DNA of 64,000 bases from an uncultured Candidatus Saccharibacteria bacterium (GTDB lineage Bacteria; Patescibacteriota; Saccharimonadia; Saccharimonadales; Saccharimonadaceae): contig CAMIHP010000002.1 in the NCBI GenBank assembly GCA_946222005.1, positions 1 through 64,000 of the forward strand, in the 5' to 3' direction. The notes under the pieces were generated by a model. That model was not told the origin of the DNA. It was given only the letters and a program-made list of their open reading frames with translations, and searched no databases. This document shows, in pieces, positions 59,596 to 64,000 of the stretch (position 1 is its first letter; each line of letters begins with the position of its first letter). A program made the position numbers and the translations under genes.

Positions 59596-61071
59596 ATGAC
59601 AACACAACAAACACAACAAGAGAGCAAGCTGGGGTGGCGATCACTCACCGGACTTGTTATCGGCAGTATGATTGGGGCTGGTATCTTCAATCTTGTCCGT
59701 AATACCGCAGAATCGGCTGGACCACTGGCAACCATCATTGCCTGGCTCGTCACTGGGGTGGGGATGGTCTTCCTTGTCCTGAGTTTTCGCAACCTTGCCG
59801 AGAAGCGCCCCGACCTTGACGCTGGTATCTATAGCTATGCCGAGGCAGGGTTTGGCAAATATGTCGGGTTCAACTCGGCCTGGGGGTACTGGATCTCGGC
59901 CTGGATTGGCAACATTGCCTATGCGGTAACGGCCTTTTCGGCGCTTGGCTATTTCTTCCCGCAGCTGTTTGCTGACGGCCAAAACTGGGCCTCGGTGATT
60001 GGTATGTCTATCCTGCTATGGGGCGTGCATTGCCTAATTCTCCGTGGTGTGCGCACGGCGAGTGTAGTGAACTTGCTCATCACGATTGCCAAGATTGTTC
60101 CGCTGATTATCTTCCTTGTGGCAATTATTGCCGCCTTTAAGCTCGATATCTTCTCGAAGGACCTCTGGGGCCTGGCTGGGAGTAATCTGAGCCTTGACGT
60201 TGTTCTGCGGCAGATCAAGGATATGATGATCGTCACTGTCTGGGTGTTCATTGGCATCGAGGGTGCGGTGGTTTTTTCTGGTCGAGCCAAACAGCGCAGC
60301 GATGTCGTTAAGGCGACCTTCATTGGCTTTGCTGCCGTGCTTGCGCTCTATGTCTTGATGACCGTCCTCGCCTTTGGTGTGGCAACGCAGCCGGAGCTGG
60401 CTGGCCTCAAAGACCCAGCGATGGCACTCTTGCTTGAGAAGGTGGTTGGGCCGTGGGGTGCCTGGCTAGTCAATATCGGCTTGATCATTGCGGTGCTTGG
60501 TGGCTGGCTAGCCTGGACGATGTTTGCAGCTGAGCTGCCCTACCAAGCGGCAAAGGTTGGCACTTTTCCGACGTTTTTTGCCAAAGAGAACAAGGTTGGC
60601 GTGCCAAAGAACTCACTGCTGGTGACCAACGCTTTGGTGCAGTTCTTTATCCTGACGATACCGCTGACGAGTGGCTCGGTGTATAACATTGGTATTGCGA
60701 TTGCAACATCGGCAATTCTCGTACCTTATGCCTTGACGGCCTTCTACCAGCTGAAGCACTCGACTCTCGAGAAGCCAGAGACAAAGGGCCGGGCAGCCAA
60801 TATCTTGATTGGTGTGATGGCTAGTGTGTATAGTGTCTGGCTGGTCTATGCCGCAGGCGTAGAGAACTTACTGGTGACGGTGTTCTTATATGTGCCGGGC
60901 ATTGTGGTCTATGGCCTCATGCGCAAGCAGCAAGGCAAGAAGCCATTTACAGCGCTTGAGTGGCTGCTCGTTGTGGCACTGCTGGTGGCGCTGGCCTATG
61001 CGCTATTCCAGCTGCTGACTGGCGGGCTGGATAAGACACTTGGCATTACGATGCCGAAGCTGTTTAACTAA
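59596..61071 (+). CDS. arcD: Arginine/ornithine antiporter
   Basis: 491 aa with 12-13 membrane helices of the APC superfamily. S-M-I-G-A-G-I-F (near 27) is the substrate backbone-binding motif of helix 1. The operon position between arcB and arcC identifies the substrates: arginine in, ornithine out, at no energy cost. The 30-bp gap after arcB holds a hairpin with the ribosome site. Confidence 0.94.
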   Translation: MTTQQTQQESKLGWRSLTGLVIGSMIGAGIFNLVRNTAESAGPLATIIAWLVTGVGMVFLVLSFRNLAEKRPDLDAGIYSYAEAGFGKYVGFNSAWGYWISAWIGNIAYAVTAFSALGYFFPQLFADGQNWASVIGMSILLWGVHCLILRGVRTASVVNLLITIAKIVPLIIFLVAIIAAFKLDIFSKDLWGLAGSNLSLDVVLRQIKDMMIVTVWVFIGIEGAVVFSGRAKQRSDVVKATFIGFAAVLALYVLMTVLAFGVATQPELAGLKDPAMALLLEKVVGPWGAWLVNIGLIIAVLGGWLAWTMFAAELPYQAAKVGTFPTFFAKENKVGVPKNSLLVTNALVQFFILTIPLTSGSVYNIGIAIATSAILVPYALTAFYQLKHSTLEKPETKGRAANILIGVMASVYSVWLVYAAGVENLLVTVFLYVPGIVVYGLMRKQQGKKPFTALEWLLVVALLVALAYALFQLLTGGLDKTLGITMPKLFN

Positions 61072-61080
61072 CGAGTAATC

Positions 61081-61110
61081 ATGCGGTGTGCCGAGAAAGG
61101 TGCACCGCAT
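61081..61110 (+). promoter_or_regulatory. Intercistronic hairpin in the arc operon
   Basis: ATGCGGTGTGCC (61081-61092) pairs with GGTGCACCGCAT (61099-61110), 12 bp with two G-T pairs and a GAGAAA loop. No T run follows, so it is more likely an RNA-stability or processing element than a terminator. It lies between arcD and the DDAH-like gene. Confidence 0.6.
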
Positions 61111-61131
61111 TACATAAGAGAAAGGAGTGTG

Positions 61132-61905
61132 ATGTTTCGCTACGCGATTACCCGTCGGCCAAGCCGTAGCTTGATCAACGGTATTAGCCAGACGCCGGAG
61201 AAGGGCAAGCCAGACTATGAGCGGGCAATGCAGCAGTACGATCAGTACGTTGCGCTGCTCCGCCAGTGCGGCCTTGAAGTGACGGTCTTGGAGCCCAATG
61301 AGGAGTATCCGGATAGCGTCTTCATTGAGGATAATGCTCTGTGTACGCCGCATGGGGTGGCGATTTTGTCGCGGCCTGGGGCAGCAAGCCGGCGCGGCGA
61401 GGCGAGCTTGCCCGATTTGCGCCAGGCACTCAGCCAGCATTATGATATTATCGAGCAGGTCGAAGCACCCGGCACCGTCGACCCCGGTGATATTATGATG
61501 GTGGGCGAGCACTACTACATTGGCCTGAGCCACCGCACCAACCAAGCGGCGGCCGAGCAGATTACTGCTATCCTTGAGCGCTACGGCATGACGGCCGAGA
61601 CGGTTGAGGTGACAGGGGTTCTGCACCTGAAGGATGATGTGGTCTACTTAGATAACAACAACCTGATCGTTGCCAAGGCCTATGAGCACCACCCAGCTTT
61701 TGCAGCATTTAACAAGCTGGTGGTGGATGACGATGAGTACTATGCGGTGAATAGCTTGTGGATTAATGGCACGGTGATCGTGCCGCAGGGCTTTCCCAAG
61801 ATTGAGCAGCAGATCCGCGACTGTGGCTACCACGTAGAACTAATCGATACCAGTGAATTTGAAAAGATAACCGGCAGTTTGACCTGCATGTCGTTGAGGT
61901 TTTAA
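61132..61905 (+). CDS. DDAH-like guanidino-modifying hydrolase within the arc operon
   Basis: 257 aa from ATG 61132 (AAAGGAG 5 nt upstream). Length and motifs follow dimethylarginine dimethylaminohydrolase: Y-P-D-S-V-F-I-E-D (near 60), L-H-L-K-D-D (H165), and the nucleophile C252 in S-L-T-C-M-S. DDAH enzymes turn N-methylated arginines into citrulline and methylamine; related enzymes act on arginine or ornithine. It lies between arcD and arcC, with 1 bp to arcC. Role in the pathway: perhaps feeding host-derived methylarginine into arcB (inference). Confidence 0.88.
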   Translation: MFRYAITRRPSRSLINGISQTPEKGKPDYERAMQQYDQYVALLRQCGLEVTVLEPNEEYPDSVFIEDNALCTPHGVAILSRPGAASRRGEASLPDLRQALSQHYDIIEQVEAPGTVDPGDIMMVGEHYYIGLSHRTNQAAAEQITAILERYGMTAETVEVTGVLHLKDDVVYLDNNNLIVAKAYEHHPAFAAFNKLVVDDDEYYAVNSLWINGTVIVPQGFPKIEQQIRDCGYHVELIDTSEFEKITGSLTCMSLRF

Positions 61906-61906
61906 G

Positions 61907-62848
61907 ATGAGTACAATTGTGATTGCATTGGGTGGTAACGCCCTCCAAAGACAAGGTGAAGCAAGTGCGGCTGCCCAGCAGCGAGTGGCGAGTGAAACGG
62001 CGGCTCAGCTAGTGCCGCTGATTGCAGCTGGGCATCGGCTGGTGATCGTCCACGGCAATGGGCCGCAGGTGGGGAACATCGTGCTCCATGAGGAGGCGAT
62101 TAACACTCCTGAGGTGCCAACGATGCCGCTTGATACGTGCGGGGCGATGAGCCAGGGGGAGATTGGCTACTGGCTGCAGCAGGCGCTGACGAATGAGTTT
62201 GCCCGCCATGGTATGCCAAACCATGCCGTGACGATGGTGACGCAGACGGTGGTGGATGCGAATGACCCAGCGTTTGCAAATCCTACCAAGCCAATCGGGG
62301 TCTTTTATGCCTCCGAGGCTGAGGCACAGCAGTCGGCAGCAGGGCGTGATTTCGTCTTCAAAGAAGATGCGGGGCGAGGCTGGCGCCGCGTTGTGCCATC
62401 GCCACGGCCGCAGCGCGTGGTAGAAGAAGGTGCGGTGCGTGCCCTGCTTGATACCGGCTTAACAGTGGTGACGGCTGGCGGAGGCGGTATTCCGGTGGTT
62501 GAGAATGAAGCGCAGGGTATGGCTGGGGTCGAGGCGGTGATTGATAAGGACTTTACCGCTGCGGTGGTGGCTGATGCGATTGATGCCGAAGCCTTGGTGA
62601 TCCTCACGGCCGTCGATAACGCGATGGTCGACTATGGTACGCCGCAGGCCCGTGCGATTAGTCAGACGACCAGCCAGGAGATGCAGGCTTATGCCGAGCA
62701 GGGGCAGTTTGCGTCCGGTAGTATGCTACCGAAGGTGCAGGCTGCGCTTAATTTCGTGGAAAAGCCTGGTCGGCGCGCCATCATTGCTAACCTAGAGCAT
62801 GCCGCTGCCGCTGTGGCAGGCGAGCAAGGGACGATTATTGTGTCGTAG
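61907..62848 (+). CDS. arcC: Carbamate kinase
   Basis: 313 aa. The amino acid kinase fold is clear: ALGGNALQRQGE at the start, VHGNGPQVGN near 48, TAGGGGIPVVEN near 190, and the end segment RAIIANLEHAAAAVAGEQGT. It makes ATP from carbamoyl phosphate and ADP, the energy-yielding step. The ATG lies 1 bp after the DDAH-like stop. A good terminator follows. Confidence 0.97.
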   Translation: MSTIVIALGGNALQRQGEASAAAQQRVASETAAQLVPLIAAGHRLVIVHGNGPQVGNIVLHEEAINTPEVPTMPLDTCGAMSQGEIGYWLQQALTNEFARHGMPNHAVTMVTQTVVDANDPAFANPTKPIGVFYASEAEAQQSAAGRDFVFKEDAGRGWRRVVPSPRPQRVVEEGAVRALLDTGLTVVTAGGGGIPVVENEAQGMAGVEAVIDKDFTAAVVADAIDAEALVILTAVDNAMVDYGTPQARAISQTTSQEMQAYAEQGQFASGSMLPKVQAALNFVEKPGRRAIIANLEHAAAAVAGEQGTIIVS

Positions 62849-62871
62849 GATATTCGCGAAGAGAGAAGTAG

Positions 62872-62908
62872 ATAGACACTGGTGCAAAGGGCGCTGGTGT
62901 CTATTTTT
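62872..62908 (+). terminator. Rho-independent terminator of the arc operon
   Basis: ATAGACAC (62872-62879) pairs with GTGTCTAT (62897-62904); inner pairs extend the stem to a short loop, and TTTTT follows. Confidence 0.88.
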
Positions 62909-62964
62909 GATGGCATTGTTCTGTGGTGAGTGTGATGTAACCAGTACTTTATTTCTCAAACTAC

Positions 62965-62991
62965 TTGACATTTCAATATACCTTGTATAGC
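62965..62991 (+). promoter_or_regulatory. Possible promoter of the MacB-like permease gene
   Basis: TTGACA (62965-62970) is followed by TATAGC (62986-62991) at 15 bp, a short spacing. The rest of the gap holds nothing else. Confidence 0.4.
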
Positions 62992-63032
62992 ATAGTACCA
63001 GGCAATAACAATAATATAGTAAGGAGTATCGA

Positions 63033-64000
63033 ATGAGGAGAATCGATATAATCAAGCGAGCAGGGCGGAACCTACGCCAAGCCAAGGCTCGCACAGCACT
63101 AACAGCACTGGCGATGTCGGTGGGGGCATTTACAATTGGTTTGGCGCTGATGCTGGGCAATGGCGGCCGGGCTTTCTTAACCTCGGTGATTGATAGTGCC
63201 GGTAGTGCCTCGACGGTGTATGTGACGCATGCCCGTAACGAAAAGAAATTACCTGAATATGGCAAAGATAAGGCGGTGAATGAGAGCGGTACCCTCGTGC
63301 TGAACGATGATGATATAGCCAAGCTCAGCAAGCTTGATCACGTCAAGACGGTGCGGCCGTACGCGAATGTGACCCAAGTGGTGCGCTATGTAGAGAGCCC
63401 GGCCAACCACAAGCGGCTGATTGCCTCGATTAACGTCAAAAATGAGGGCAAAACATCGAAGATTGTGGCCGGTGAGTTGACGAAGACTGATGATGGCACA
63501 GACCTCGTGCCTGGCCAAGCCATCCTGGCCAAGGAATATTTGGCTGACTTTGGCTTTGCCTCGGCCCAGGATGCAATCGGCAAGACGGTGACGCTCCATG
63601 CTAAGGGGCCGGGCGGGACGCATGATGTGCAGCTGACTATTGTGGCGGTCGAAACAGCCGGTATGGCCTCGATTGGCTACCAGCCTGGTGTGACGATTGC
63701 GACTGATGATGCACTGCTTATCAACCAAAAGACCAAAGCTCCCGGCGCAGCTAACCAGTACCCAAGCGTCGTGGTACGGGCAGATAGCGATGATCATGCT
63801 GCTGCTGTGAAAGACGCAGTCGTCAAGCTCGGTGGTGGTACCTACCAAGCCCAGACCTTTACTGAAGCGAAGGAAGGTATGCTCAGTCTCATCAATGGGG
63901 CGCAGTACGGCCTGCTCGCCTTTGGTGCTCTCGCCTTGCTGGCTAGTATGTTTGGGATCATTAACACCATGTATATCTCGGTACTGGAGCGGACGCAGCA
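63033..64000 (+). CDS. MacB/FtsX-like ABC transporter permease (cut by window end)
   Basis: AAGGAG lies 7 nt before ATG 63033, and the frame is open to the last base (322 codons). The N-terminus (KRAGRNLRQAKARTALTALA, then SVGAFTIGLALML) is the start typical of MacB/LolC-type permeases: amphipathic helix and first membrane helix. A large outward MacB-core domain follows. A second helix begins near 295 (GLLAFGALALLASMFGIINTM), with the cytosolic V-L-E-R-T motif. About three-quarters of the protein is present. The ATPase partner is probably beyond the window. It likely exports peptides or lipids or acts on envelope processes. Confidence 0.88.
   Translation, partial: MRRIDIIKRAGRNLRQAKARTALTALAMSVGAFTIGLALMLGNGGRAFLTSVIDSAGSASTVYVTHARNEKKLPEYGKDKAVNESGTLVLNDDDIAKLSKLDHVKTVRPYANVTQVVRYVESPANHKRLIASINVKNEGKTSKIVAGELTKTDDGTDLVPGQAILAKEYLADFGFASAQDAIGKTVTLHAKGPGGTHDVQLTIVAVETAGMASIGYQPGVTIATDDALLINQKTKAPGAANQYPSVVVRADSDDHAAAVKDAVVKLGGGTYQAQTFTEAKEGMLSLINGAQYGLLAFGALALLASMFGIINTMYISVLERTQ

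Noticed and set aside
1..64000. CRISPR array, insertion sequence or prophage
   Set aside because: No regularly spaced direct repeats, no transposase or terminal inverted repeats, and no capsid, tail or integrase genes were seen anywhere in the window.

Overview
The window most likely comes from a host-associated, probably oral, member of Candidatus Saccharibacteria (TM7, Patescibacteria/CPR). This is inference from gene content, not a database result. The signs are an arginine deiminase operon (a trait described for mammal-associated, epibiotic Saccharibacteria), an RclA-type oxidoreductase, many small single-pass membrane proteins, a TraG/VirD4-like ATPase, a short GroES and no biosynthetic operons. 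All genes use the standard code (TGA is stop), which argues against Absconditabacteria and Gracilibacteria.

Layout. 1-250: two tRNA-Pro genes (anticodons CGG and TGG) and a terminator. 474-1398: an AT-rich SRPBCC-MarR pair behind a palindromic operator. 1461-6105: a membrane protein, a DUF2188-like protein, a secreted glycosidase-fold protein, and a membrane FNR-like reductase co-transcribed with a TetR regulator. 6261-15533: a type I restriction-modification locus (hsdM, hsdS, hsdR) with a divergent GIY-YIG protein and three interposed accessory genes. 16080-25191: a polysaccharide deacetylase, a TraG-like ATPase pair, two unknown proteins and two surface/envelope proteins. 25363-37611: HhH protein, GDPD, RclA-like reductase, a kinase-like protein, a gene broken at a (GA)7 repeat, a SipW-like signal peptidase fused to a LamG domain beside a TasA-like protein, TetR, CorA, a DsbA-like/CxxC membrane pair and a CHAP protein. 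37833-45869: drug-type ABC transporter, DUF6301-like protein, MFS pump, NUDIX, second kinase-like protein, and groES-groEL under a CIRCE element. 45887-55145: CsoR-like/CopB-like copper module, VanZ-RDD protein, GH18 protein, and a MarR-controlled heterodimeric ABC exporter. 55157-57178: small proteins, PEBP, methyltransferase, and a CdiA-tRNase-like protein. 57271-62908: arcA-arcB-arcD-DDAH-like-arcC. 63033 to the end: the start of a MacB/FtsX-like permease.

How it fits together. Several modules suit a small cell living on another bacterium in a host: arginine fermentation for ATP and ammonia, defence against hypothiocyanite, copper and drugs, envelope or glycan hydrolases, and surface proteins. 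A striking regulatory feature is that many genes lack a ribosome binding site and have a -10 box ending 6 nt before the ATG, which predicts widespread leaderless mRNAs. Several regulators have clear palindromes at their own promoters (MarR x2, TetR, CsoR, HrcA-type CIRCE).
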